A DNA stretch of 64,000 bases, from positions 186,001 to 250,000 of the forward strand of contig JAEWMJ010000032.1 in the NCBI GenBank assembly GCA_023393165.1. The letters run 5' to 3'. Of this stretch, positions 17,520-25,904 are shown piece by piece. The DNA is from Bacillota bacterium (GTDB taxonomy: Bacteria > Bacillota > Clostridia > Christensenellales > Christensenellaceae). The stretch's first letter is position 1. Every line of letters begins with the position of its first letter. The position numbers and the translations under genes are program-made. The notes beneath the pieces are model-generated. The model saw only the letters and a program-made list of their open reading frames with translations, was not told the DNA's origin and did not search any database.

Positions 17520-18035
17520 TCAGTTTGCGTTCTTTATGTTTTGGTCATATTTATAATATCTGGTAAACGCCTCTATCTCTTTCTGGGTAAACTTTTTGCT
17601 TTTTTTGCCCAGTGTTACAAACGTTTTGAGTGAAGAATATATCTTCTTAAGCTGGGGTGTGTTCAAAAATTCCACCTGGCCTTCCGCCGCTGCGCTTATG
17701 TGGTTAAACAGTCTGCACATTTGAAGCGATTCCTCGGTAATCAGTTCATCCAGCGTAACCTTGTCCCTCTCAAGCCCGTAAATGTGGCATTCATTTTCTT
17801 TTTCTTCAATGATTTCGTCAATCGCCACATATATTTTCATGAATGTTGTGATCCGTAGGTCGTTGCTCCGGTTATATTTCTGGTTATACACCGCAGGATC
17901 CCAGCCGATTTTTTTGCTGATTTCCGCATTGCTTATCCCAAAACGCCCGCAAATTAGATTTATCTGATAGTACACTTTGTCTATCAAATAGTCTTTTATT
18001 ATCTTTTTAAAAGTAATTTCTTCGAACTCTGTCAT
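17520..18035 (-). CDS. Small XRE-like helix-turn-helix protein, probable operon regulator
   Basis: This 171-residue protein has a probable helix-turn-helix at residues 28-60 (ICGRFGISNAEISKKIGW, then YNRSNDLRITTFMKI), resembling XRE domains. A helical C-terminal part follows that I do not recognise. GAGG lies 5 bp before ATG 18035. As the first gene of the catabolic operon it is the only candidate local regulator, but it lacks a recognisable sugar-binding domain, so sensing may be indirect. Two direct repeats upstream are candidate sites. Confidence 0.72.
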   Translation of the reverse strand: MTEFEEITFKKIIKDYLIDKVYYQINLICGRFGISNAEISKKIGWDPAVYNQKYNRSNDLRITTFMKIYVAIDEIIEEKENECHIYGLERDKVTLDELITEESLQMCRLFNHISAAAEGQVEFLNTPQLKKIYSSLKTFVTLGKKSKKFTQKEIEAFTRYYKYDQNIKNAN

Positions 18036-18104
18036 AAAAACCTCATCTTTGCCTAAATTAACCTAAATCCATTTACAAAGTTAACAAAAGACACTTGCAT
18101 AGTA

Positions 18105-18159
18105 CGAACCAAACAAATAACAAAGATAATATTTTACTGTTTTGCGAACCAATCATAAA
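18105..18159. repeat. Direct repeat CGAACCAA upstream of the catabolic operon
   Basis: CGAACCAAACAAATA at 18105 and CGAACCAATCATAAA at 18145 repeat 40 bp apart, about four helical turns, on the same face of the DNA. They lie 70-125 bp upstream of the HTH gene start. The rest of the 645-bp gap (18036-18680) is AT-rich and shows no convincing gene. Confidence 0.45.
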
Positions 18160-18680
18160 AATATAATGAATGATTTTTATCAACTATGGTTTTAATTATA
18201 TTTTTATATACCTGTCACTTCAATTGCGCAATAGACAATATAATAGCTTATATGCTCATAGTTTTTGAGATTTATATATTTTTATATTTTCTAACAAATT
18301 ATCCGTGCTTTTTGAATGGTTTTGTTAACTCTGATTGCTATTACCTGCAAGTTTGCAATATTCATTATCAAGCCATAACATCACCCTCTTTGCATAGTAT
18401 CTCTTATTATCTTATCGTTTTTAAACAAACATCTGTTCAGACATATTTTTTTCATTATCCTTTTACTTTATGGCAATATATTTTATTTTACAAAATGTTC
18501 CTGCGGGCTAAAAAAAGTTACAATACAATATAGAATTGCCAGATTGTCAAAAAAATTTTGGGGGTGCACCGGAAAAGGGGACCAAAAAAGTTTTCAAATC
18601 AGTTGTGCTGTTCGGCCCATTTAATCCGTTTAATAAATGAGGCCTCAAAACAGCGAACCGAGAAAGGAGGGATTTATGGA

Positions 18681-19169
18681 ATGCAGGAAGCAGAATTATT
18701 AAACCTGTTCGACACGTATTCAGGTATGGTCTACCGTTTAGCCTTTAGCTATCTACGCCAAGCACAAGATGCGGAAGACGCCGTACAGGCGGTATTTCTA
18801 AAAATGATAGAAGGCAAGGCCCAGCCAATTCAGGGTAAAGAACGAGCATTCTTAACGCAAATCACAATCAACTACTGTAAAGATGCGCTCCGTACTGTAT
18901 GGCGGCGGCGGGTTGAACCGTTGGATGATACGATCGCATTTGAACAAAAAGAAGACCGCGAATTATTTGATGCAGTTATGGCGCTCCCCGATAAATACCG
19001 TGTCGTTGTTCATCTGCATTACTATGAGGGTTACTCTTTTCCCGAAATTGCCGCATTCTTAGAAATCAGCCCATCTGCTGTCTCTATGCGAATGCATCGA
19101 GCCAGAAACGTACTTAAAAATAAACTAAGGGAGGATTGTTATGAATTATTATTATCAACGGACTTTTGA
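18681..19169 (+). CDS. ECF-type RNA polymerase sigma factor
   Basis: This 162-residue sigma-70-family factor has only regions 2 and 4. Region 2 is around LFDTYSGMVYRLAFSYLRQ and DAEDAVQAVFLKM; region 4 is a helix-turn-helix at YSFPEIAAFLEISPSAVSMR. ATG 18681 has AAAGGAGG 10 bp upstream, which fixes the start well inside the open frame. The last 29 bp overlap the next gene, typical of a sigma/anti-sigma pair. Its target promoters are unknown. Confidence 0.9.
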   Translation: MQEAELLNLFDTYSGMVYRLAFSYLRQAQDAEDAVQAVFLKMIEGKAQPIQGKERAFLTQITINYCKDALRTVWRRRVEPLDDTIAFEQKEDRELFDAVMALPDKYRVVVHLHYYEGYSFPEIAAFLEISPSAVSMRMHRARNVLKNKLREDCYELLLSTDF

Positions 19170-19731
19170 AGCCGTGCGTATGTCGCCGGAACATCAAGAG
19201 CAAATTCGTTCGGCATTGTCTTCCCGCTTTTCTGTAAATCAGAAGGAGGACAATTCCGTGAGCACAAAACCACATTCAATTAAGATTTCCCGCGTTCTTG
19301 CAATCGCTGCTGTTGCCATTTTGGCGCTGGCTTTAGTTGGATTTACCTATGGCAGCCAAATCATCAAACTATTGGGCGGCGGCCGCATGGAGGAAGGAAA
19401 AGATAACGCCGGAAACAATTATGTTTCCATGGACTCAGGCTTTGTTTCTGATCCTGTAGAAGTACGGGATGGGCAGATTTACTTCGTGTTGGATGGTTCT
19501 GACACAAATATCACGAACCAATGTTCAGAAAAAACTTACTATCAGTATGAATCTGCAGACGCCAATGGCTATCGGCATGTTGTCCTGATTGGAGGGACGC
19601 CGGATGATGTTGGCATGGCAGAATTCGTTTGGGATGAAAGCGGCACATTCCAGGGCAGCAATGCAACTTATAACAGTAACGAAGAACCGGCATGGCTGAC
19701 ATCCGGGAAGACTGCACTGGGCGTAAACTAA
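19141..19731 (+). CDS. Single-pass membrane protein, probable anti-sigma factor
   Basis: This 196-residue protein has a short cytoplasmic N-terminal segment (SPEHQEQIRSALSSRF), one membrane helix (VLAIAAVAILALALVGFTYG, about residues 52-71) and an extracytoplasmic domain of about 120 residues. GGGAGGA lies 6 bp before the start. Overlap with the ECF sigma gene and this topology suggest that it holds the sigma factor at the membrane and releases it on an envelope signal. No known anti-sigma zinc motif is visible, so the role is inferred from context. Confidence 0.75.
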   Translation: MNYYYQRTFEAVRMSPEHQEQIRSALSSRFSVNQKEDNSVSTKPHSIKISRVLAIAAVAILALALVGFTYGSQIIKLLGGGRMEEGKDNAGNNYVSMDSGFVSDPVEVRDGQIYFVLDGSDTNITNQCSEKTYYQYESADANGYRHVVLIGGTPDDVGMAEFVWDESGTFQGSNATYNSNEEPAWLTSGKTALGVN

Positions 19732-19756
19732 ATCCGGTAGCAGGAAAATAAAAAAA

Positions 19757-19797
19757 CGGCAGCCAAGGCGCATTTGCCTTGACTGCTATTTTATACT
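19757..19797 (+). terminator. Rho-independent terminator after the ECF sigma operon
   Basis: GCAGCCAAGGC and GCCTTGACTGC (one mismatch) form a stem with a six-base loop, followed by TATTTTATACTTT, 27 bp after the anti-sigma stop codon. Confidence 0.8.
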
Positions 19798-19935
19798 TTA
19801 AATTACAACCACACCGTCACGGCAAAGCCGCCCCTAAAGTTTATTTGAATGTTTTACTAACCTCATAAAAGTCAAATTTACCTGAACATACGATTTTTGT
19901 CATCCGTCCATAACTGAAAGCACATAACCTCCCGT

Positions 19936-20943
19936 TTATACCGCAGATAATTTTCCTGTGAAGAGCAAGGAATCCATTTCATCGACAGTGCCTTCAGGAT
20001 AAAAATACATATTTGCATCGGAATGGTTAAAGACAAAAGCTTCTCCGTCTTTTTTGTTTTCATTGCTTAAAACAAGTTTCATGGGCTGACGGCACCCGTC
20101 TTTAAGAACCGTTATTGCTTCTTTCAAAATAAATTTTGCAGGAAAATCCATCGGGTCAAACCGGATTCCGTATAACGTGTTTTTATTATGATATATATTC
20201 AAATCAAACGCAGCGGTATAATCATCATCATTTAAATTGATGACTGAAGTCAGGCTGTTTGCGGCATAATAACCTTTTCCGTGATCAAAAAAAACCTGTG
20301 CGACAACTGTTGATTGATCCACAATTTTGGATTGGGGTATATTTCTCATTAAATAATAACCTGCCCGGCATCTGATAAAATTCTTTAGTTTTTTTAATAA
20401 TCCCTGCCGCGCAGGCTTTGATGCGATCAGCACAGAATCATTCCATATTATATCATATTTTTCAAAATCAAAACGGTTTCGCTGCGTATATACATCTAAA
20501 ACATCCAGCATTGCAAATCTTGCCATAGCTTTCATACCATCTTCATAAAAACGCCAACAGTCAACCGGATAACGGTGCGGATAACCGGATGATGGAGCTA
20601 TGATACAGCAGAAGCCGCCGGGCTTTAGAATACGCATGATTTCCATCATTGTAAACCAAAAAAATTCTACATGCTCAAACGCCTGCCCGGAGACCACGAC
20701 GTCTGCAGAACAGGATTTTAATTCTTTCCATCTATAAGGGTTTTTTAAAACGATATCCACATTATTGCCTTCAGCCATGTCGCATCCAATATATTTCCAC
20801 TTAGGCTTAGAAAACAGATTGCGGTAAGGCGGCACATAACCGCCAACATTTTGGCTTCCAATATCAACAATAAGCATTTCTTTATTTGGATCCAGCCTTG
20901 TTTCGACAAACTTCTGCATGTTTAAATAAGAACTTTCATGCAT
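19936..20943 (-). CDS. Class I SAM-dependent methyltransferase with a novel C-terminal domain
   Basis: This 335-residue protein has a Rossmann methyltransferase domain in its first half. MLIVDIGSQNVGGY is motif I, CDMAEGNNVDIV follows, VVVSGQAFEHV is the catalytic region, and LKPGGFCCIIAPSSG is the post-core strand, a pattern common in polysaccharide or small-molecule methyltransferases. The last 150 residues match nothing I recognise. ATG 20943 is set by AAAGGAGG just upstream. A MITE-like repeat begins only 24 bp upstream of the start and may supply or disturb its promoter. No pathway partner lies nearby. Confidence 0.82.
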   Translation of the reverse strand: MHESSYLNMQKFVETRLDPNKEMLIVDIGSQNVGGYVPPYRNLFSKPKWKYIGCDMAEGNNVDIVLKNPYRWKELKSCSADVVVSGQAFEHVEFFWFTMMEIMRILKPGGFCCIIAPSSGYPHRYPVDCWRFYEDGMKAMARFAMLDVLDVYTQRNRFDFEKYDIIWNDSVLIASKPARQGLLKKLKNFIRCRAGYYLMRNIPQSKIVDQSTVVAQVFFDHGKGYYAANSLTSVINLNDDDYTAAFDLNIYHNKNTLYGIRFDPMDFPAKFILKEAITVLKDGCRQPMKLVLSNENKKDGEAFVFNHSDANMYFYPEGTVDEMDSLLFTGKLSAV

Positions 20944-20966
20944 AATGCTGCCTCCTTTCTGTAATA

Positions 20967-21127
20967 GTAAACACTGATTAAATAAGGAATGTTGGATTTG
21001 CAAGCCGGTTTTGCGTCCTGCAAGGAGTGAAACCGAAGGAATAGCAGCGCTATTTCAGGGTTTCAGCGACACAGCAGGGCACAAAAGCCAGCTGGCAAGA
21101 CAGCGCTCCGAATTAATCAGCGTTTAC
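20967..21127. mobile_element. MITE-like long imperfect inverted repeat
   Basis: A 161-bp element starts GTAAACACTGATTAA and ends TTAATCAGCGTTTAC, which are inverted repeats with one mismatch over 15 bp. The arms keep pairing inward, for example GCCGGTTTTGCGTCCTGC against the complement of GCAGGGCACAAAAGCCAGC, so the whole element can fold into one long hairpin. It encodes no protein. This form suggests a non-autonomous transposable element moved in trans. It is the only copy I found in the window. Confidence 0.7.
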
Positions 21128-21314
21128 AATAGGGGACGAATTCTTCCCTTTTTTTAATTACCGCGACAGAATCATAAAATGACATTGAAGCGGTACACAA
21201 ATCCTCATCCCCATATATATGTTATTTTTGCTGATCGTGTGCCAAACGCTTTAACAGCCAACCGCCAGCCTCGTCCCCATCCGGGGTTCTTTCCTCATCT
21301 GCGTGATTGGCAAA

Positions 21315-21340
21315 ATAAAAACACCCTTAGGGTGTTTTGT
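21315..21340 (-). terminator. Probable terminator of the arabinose operon
   Basis: AAAACACCC and GGGTGTTTT form a stem with a three-base loop, and the minus strand continues TTTATTTTG. It lies about 175 bp beyond the GH36 stop codon. The remaining sequence between 21128 and 21513 shows no convincing gene. Confidence 0.7.
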
Positions 21341-21513
21341 TTATGGTGGAGGCGAAGCGTACCTTATTTTATCGCTGACACCAAGAATAATACGTAATCT
21401 TGTCTGGAATTCCTAACGCCATTTTTTCGTACCTCTTATCTGTTTTCCTTTCGTCTCTTTTTTTCAATTTTTACACAAAAAATTTATCTTGCAAGGAGTT
21501 CTATATAAAAATA

Positions 21514-23673
21514 TTATCTATAATCCAATTCAAACAACCTCGCCGTTTTATTGTGAGGCAATGTAACCGCTAGAGTATTTTCTTTTTGATTGACTTTCGG
21601 CTTATTGGAAGCATCAAACAATGGATATATGCAACGCACAGAGGTTTTCCTTCCCTTCATAGAACGAATCGGTAAAACTACGGTATGGTTACGCCCATTA
21701 TTTCTCCATACCGCCAAATACGTTTTATCGCCGCAATCAAGGCCAAATGAAAACCACGAGTCGTCAAAATCAGCTGTTTTTATAGGCCAGGTTGGAATGG
21801 CATTTTTGATATCGCCGCGTATTTTTTTATAGCATGCGATTCCTTCCTTTACCAGCGCGAACTGTTCTTGGGATAACTGTGCCAAATGTCCGCTTTGGTG
21901 AATCCGCATCAGCATCGCGTTCACCATATTGACAACAACCTCTTCACGGCCGTCCGTTGCCAGCGGATAAGACCAGACAGCGCACTGTTCAGGCGTTAAA
22001 CCAGCACATGCAGACGCTGCGATTGCAGCGTTCTTCATATAATCTGTCTGATCACTGGAGGATTGTATGCTGTGCCTGCTCAGCATTGCATAATCCATCC
22101 TTAATCCTCCCGACCCACAGTTTTCTATTATCAGGTCGGGATATTTTTTAAAGATTCCATCCAGCCACGCCAAATAGGCGCGGTTATGTTCAAGCAGTCC
22201 GTCGCCCAGACTGTCTGAACGGTATTCGGTGCCAACGCCGCCGTTGATATTATAATCCATTTTAATATATCCAACGCCAAATTCATTGACTATTCTATCA
22301 ATAATCTTAGACGCATAATTTGCCACATCTTTGTTCCTGAAATCCAGCTGATAACGGCGCGTATCGCTTACCGGCAATCCATGCCTGATAAAATACCATT
22401 CTTTTGGCAATTTTTCCGCAAGGCCGCAACCAAATCCCATACTCTCAATTTCCAGCCAGATTCCAGGGATCATGCCTTTTTGGCGAATATAGGACATGGG
22501 TATTTGAATGCCGCCCGGGTATCTTTTATCGGAAGGAAGCCATTCTCCAACCCCTCCCCACCAGTTGTCATCGGTATACCAGCCGCAATCAATACAAAAA
22601 TACTCGCAGCCAGCCAGGGCCGCCGCGTCAATTAAGGGCAAAAGCTTTTCCGTAGTGGAATCTCCAAAGAGGCAGTTCATATAATCATTAAAAATGACAG
22701 GCAGAAAATCATTGTCCGGATTGGAGCGCCGTATTATACGCCGGTATTTTGTCATTTCGGCCACAGCGGATTCAAAATCTCCCCGGACAGCCGTAACGGC
22801 CACGGGCACGGAAGTAAAAGAGTCGCCCGGATGCAACACCTTGTGCCATTGCGACTCCTGCTCAGTCGGCCCGCTTAATTGAAAATAAATTTCCGCCTCG
22901 ACCGTTCCGTCCGTGGAGATCATTAAATCCTGGCTTTTCTCATTCTTAAATAAATCGCCCGCAGAATCGGAGACCTCCCAATACCATGAACCGTTACTCT
23001 CAATTTGCCAGACATAAGTGATCTGAGCGTCTTGATTTTCAAGGCCGGCCATGGGCAAATATTCCGAGGTTGACCATGTGCCGGCGTTGCTTGCATAAAT
23101 CCTTTTTGTACCGGAATACATGCCGATCGGATTCAGGCCAAGATCCGGCAATGTATAAGATTTCCATCTTGACTCGGCATACCATGCATTATGAGGGATA
23201 TGCAGCGCCATCTTATCCTTCCAATGCCGTGTTCCGGCCAAAGAAGCTCCATAACAGGAAAAAGAGGTTACGTATTCAATATGCCGGTCCCGCCCCGAGC
23301 AATTTTTTAAAACCGTCCACGAACGGATAACGTTATTGTCTTTGTACATCTGCATATGGCTGACAACGTACAGGCCGTCATATTTTTGAGTAATCTCTAT
23401 TTTCCTCCCGATGCCGTTTCTCTCGTCCTTAAAATCGCAGAATTCCAGCATCACACCGGGATGCGTTCCGGTATGCTTCATGCCATGATGGTCCGAAAAA
23501 TCCATACCGGATTCCTGTATCTCGACAATCTTGCCCCCGTTCATTAATTGTTCAGCCATACTGCCCTGCACAAATTTTTCTGGAGAAAAATGCACCAGCC
23601 GAATTTGACTGGTATCATTGATATAAAAAACAAGATTGATTTGGTTTTCTTCAATTGTAATAAATTTAGCCAT
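21514..23673 (-). CDS. GH36 glycosidase (alpha-galactosidase family; possible beta-L-arabinopyranosidase)
   Basis: This 719-residue clan-D glycoside hydrolase has the GH36 layout: an N-terminal beta-sandwich, a TIM barrel from about residue 320, and a C-terminal beta domain. The catalytic nucleophile is Asp473 in YIKMDYN and the acid/base lies in SDQTDY (residues 541-546). CIDCGWY and WLEIE are typical substrate-pocket stretches. No signal peptide is seen, so it acts on imported oligosaccharides. It is the last gene of an operon that otherwise handles L-arabinose; because beta-L-arabinopyranose mirrors alpha-D-galactose at C1-C4, that linkage is a plausible true substrate. Confidence 0.88.
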   Translation of the reverse strand: MAKFITIEENQINLVFYINDTSQIRLVHFSPEKFVQGSMAEQLMNGGKIVEIQESGMDFSDHHGMKHTGTHPGVMLEFCDFKDERNGIGRKIEITQKYDGLYVVSHMQMYKDNNVIRSWTVLKNCSGRDRHIEYVTSFSCYGASLAGTRHWKDKMALHIPHNAWYAESRWKSYTLPDLGLNPIGMYSGTKRIYASNAGTWSTSEYLPMAGLENQDAQITYVWQIESNGSWYWEVSDSAGDLFKNEKSQDLMISTDGTVEAEIYFQLSGPTEQESQWHKVLHPGDSFTSVPVAVTAVRGDFESAVAEMTKYRRIIRRSNPDNDFLPVIFNDYMNCLFGDSTTEKLLPLIDAAALAGCEYFCIDCGWYTDDNWWGGVGEWLPSDKRYPGGIQIPMSYIRQKGMIPGIWLEIESMGFGCGLAEKLPKEWYFIRHGLPVSDTRRYQLDFRNKDVANYASKIIDRIVNEFGVGYIKMDYNINGGVGTEYRSDSLGDGLLEHNRAYLAWLDGIFKKYPDLIIENCGSGGLRMDYAMLSRHSIQSSSDQTDYMKNAAIAASACAGLTPEQCAVWSYPLATDGREEVVVNMVNAMLMRIHQSGHLAQLSQEQFALVKEGIACYKKIRGDIKNAIPTWPIKTADFDDSWFSFGLDCGDKTYLAVWRNNGRNHTVVLPIRSMKGRKTSVRCIYPLFDASNKPKVNQKENTLAVTLPHNKTARLFELDYR

Positions 23674-23711
23674 TTTAAATCCTTACTTTTCTGTCCATTG
23701 ATGTCAATTGA

Positions 23712-24404
23712 TCACTGCCCGTAATAAGCGTTTTTACCGTGTTTTCTAAAAAAATGCTTGTCCAGCAGCTCGTCCTGCATCGGCTTAACATTCATACGGG
23801 AAGGAAGCATGGTATGCCACGCCATCATGGCGCATTCCTCCAAAACCACCGCATTGTGTACGGCCGCAAGGGCATCCGCTCCCCATGCAAACGGCCCATG
23901 GCTGTTTACCAGAACCGCGGGTATTTTGGAAGGATCGGTTCGTGCAAAACATTCCAAAATCACGTTTCCAGTTTCTTGCTCGTATTCCCCCGCAATTTCT
24001 TCCGGGGTCATTTTCCGGGTGCATGGTACTGCGCCATAAAAAGAGTCCGCGTGCGTTGTGCCCAGCGCCGGAATGTCCCGTCCCATCTGCGCAAAAACGG
24101 TAGCCCATCTGGAATGCGTATGCACTATTCCGCCCAGTTGGCTGAACGCGCGGTACAGTACCAAATGCGTTGCAGTATCCGAGGAGGGTTTGTATTTGCC
24201 TTCCACTACTTTGCCGTCTTTTAAAGATACCACTACCATATCGTCTTCCGTCATGGCATCGTATTCCACACCTGACGGCTTGATAACAACAAGGCCATCC
24301 TCGCGTGAAATCTGGGATACATTCCCCCATGTAAATGTCACAAGGCCATATTTTACGAGATCAAGATTTGCTTTTAAAACCTGCCGTTTTAGCTCTTCTA
24401 CCAT
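23712..24404 (-). CDS. araD: L-ribulose-5-phosphate 4-epimerase
   Basis: This 230-residue class II aldolase-fold enzyme converts L-ribulose-5-phosphate to D-xylulose-5-phosphate, the last step of L-arabinose catabolism. Asp76 in SSDTATH is the epimerase-specific acid residue. Zinc ligands His95 and His97 (HTHSRW) and the NSHGPFAWG motif are present. It lies 18 bp downstream of araA. Length and motifs are normal. Confidence 0.95.
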   Translation of the reverse strand: MVEELKRQVLKANLDLVKYGLVTFTWGNVSQISREDGLVVIKPSGVEYDAMTEDDMVVVSLKDGKVVEGKYKPSSDTATHLVLYRAFSQLGGIVHTHSRWATVFAQMGRDIPALGTTHADSFYGAVPCTRKMTPEEIAGEYEQETGNVILECFARTDPSKIPAVLVNSHGPFAWGADALAAVHNAVVLEECAMMAWHTMLPSRMNVKPMQDELLDKHFFRKHGKNAYYGQ

Positions 24405-24422
24405 TTTTACCCCTCTTTTTGC

Positions 24423-25904
24423 CTATCGCAATTTCCACGCCAGGTCGGATAAAAATAAATGCTGCTTGATCGCTTCCAGGGTAGTACTTTTTTGAATATG
24501 TACATACTCTATTCCCATCATTTCCGCCCAGTCTTCCATATGCTGCGCTCTCAATGCCTGAGTCAGCACGGCATGATGCGCCCCTCCGGCTGTGATCCAC
24601 GCTTTTGTACCGGTCACAAAATCCGGCATCGCCTTCCACATAATCCTTGCAACCGGTAAATTTGGCATAGAAAGCTGCGGCTTGACACACTCAATATCAT
24701 GCACGATGAGGCGGAACCGGCCGCCAATATCCACCAGAGAAATCAATATGGCGTCACCCGGAGCGCCTTCGAACACCAGCCTGGCCGGCGGTTCCTTCCC
24801 CCCAATGCCCAGCGGCGCAACCTTGATTTTTGGCTTTTGCGCGGCAATACTTGGACAAACCTCCAGCATATGCGCGCCCAGGCTGAGCTCGCAGCCCTCC
24901 TGCAAATCGTAGGTATAATCCTCCATAAAAGCGGTGCCGCCATCCAGACCCTGCGCCATACATTTTACGATATGCGTCATTGCGGAAACCTTCCAGTCCC
25001 CTTCTCCGCCATATCCGTATCCTTCATGCATCAAGTCCTGGGAAGCCAGGCCAGGAAGTTGTTTCATGCCATAAAGGTCTTCAAATGTATTTGAAAAAGC
25101 GCCTGCGCCTTGCTCGTCCAATATTTTTCTGATGGCGATTTCTTCGCGCGCCTGATAGCGTACGGTTTCAATATCATCCGTCGCAAACTCATACTTCGTT
25201 CGGTAAACGCGCATTTGTTCGTCTATCTCTTCATCCGATACGGTTTCGATCACTTGAACCAAATCACCGACCGCCCAGGTGTTCACCTGCCAGCCCAATT
25301 GTATTTGCGCCTGCACTTTATCTCCTTCGGTTACGGCAACCTGACGCATGTTGTCCCCAAAACGCACCAGTTTTAAATTTTTACTGACGCAAACACCCAC
25401 CGCCGACCGCATCCAAGCCCCGATTTCCTGCTTTGTTTTGGCGTCTTTCCAATATCCCACAACAATTTTATGCGGTATCCTCATCCGCGCGCTGATAAAC
25501 CCGTGTTCCCGGTCGCCATGCGCGCTTTGATTCAGATTCATAAAATCCATGTCGATTTCTTCATTGGGTATACGCCTGTTGTATTGCGTATGGAAATGCA
25601 AATACGGTTTCTGCAGCAATTGAAGGCCATTGATCCACATTTTGGAGGGTGAAAATGTATGCATCCAGGTAATCACTCCGGCGCAGTTTTCATCCGCATT
25701 CGCCTGCTTGATGATGTTTGTTATTTCATCCGGAGTGGTTACGGTGTTTTTATAGACGATGCTGCAGGGAAGCCCGTCCTGCATGCCCTGGACCATTTCC
25801 TTTGCATGGCAGCGCACTTTCTCTAAAACCTCTGGGCCGTACAGATGCTGTGATCCGGCTAAAAACCAGAAAGTATACGTTCCTAAATTTTTCAATAGTT
25901 TCAC
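24423..25904 (-). CDS. araA: L-arabinose isomerase
   Basis: This 493-residue enzyme interconverts L-arabinose and L-ribulose with manganese. It begins with YTFWFLAGSQHLYGPEVLEK, diagnostic for AraA, and includes CAGVITWMHTFSPSKMWI and the metal-site region GEGDWKVSAMTHIVKCM. The start codon overlaps the araB stop by 4 bp (ATGA), so translation is coupled. Length matches the family. Confidence 0.97.
   Translation of the reverse strand: MKLLKNLGTYTFWFLAGSQHLYGPEVLEKVRCHAKEMVQGMQDGLPCSIVYKNTVTTPDEITNIIKQANADENCAGVITWMHTFSPSKMWINGLQLLQKPYLHFHTQYNRRIPNEEIDMDFMNLNQSAHGDREHGFISARMRIPHKIVVGYWKDAKTKQEIGAWMRSAVGVCVSKNLKLVRFGDNMRQVAVTEGDKVQAQIQLGWQVNTWAVGDLVQVIETVSDEEIDEQMRVYRTKYEFATDDIETVRYQAREEIAIRKILDEQGAGAFSNTFEDLYGMKQLPGLASQDLMHEGYGYGGEGDWKVSAMTHIVKCMAQGLDGGTAFMEDYTYDLQEGCELSLGAHMLEVCPSIAAQKPKIKVAPLGIGGKEPPARLVFEGAPGDAILISLVDIGGRFRLIVHDIECVKPQLSMPNLPVARIMWKAMPDFVTGTKAWITAGGAHHAVLTQALRAQHMEDWAEMMGIEYVHIQKSTTLEAIKQHLFLSDLAWKLR

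Noticed and set aside
18186..18533. 115-codon plus-strand frame upstream of the ECF sigma gene
   Set aside because: Very AT-rich, no ribosome-binding site, composition like random translation of AT-rich DNA and no recognisable domain.
21335..21362. TGGTGGAGGCGAAGCG next to a hairpin, similar to the 3' end of the tmRNA (TGGTGGAGGCGAGG)
   Set aside because: Only about 14 bases agree and no T-arm or acceptor partner follows, so an attachment site or RNA remnant cannot be supported.
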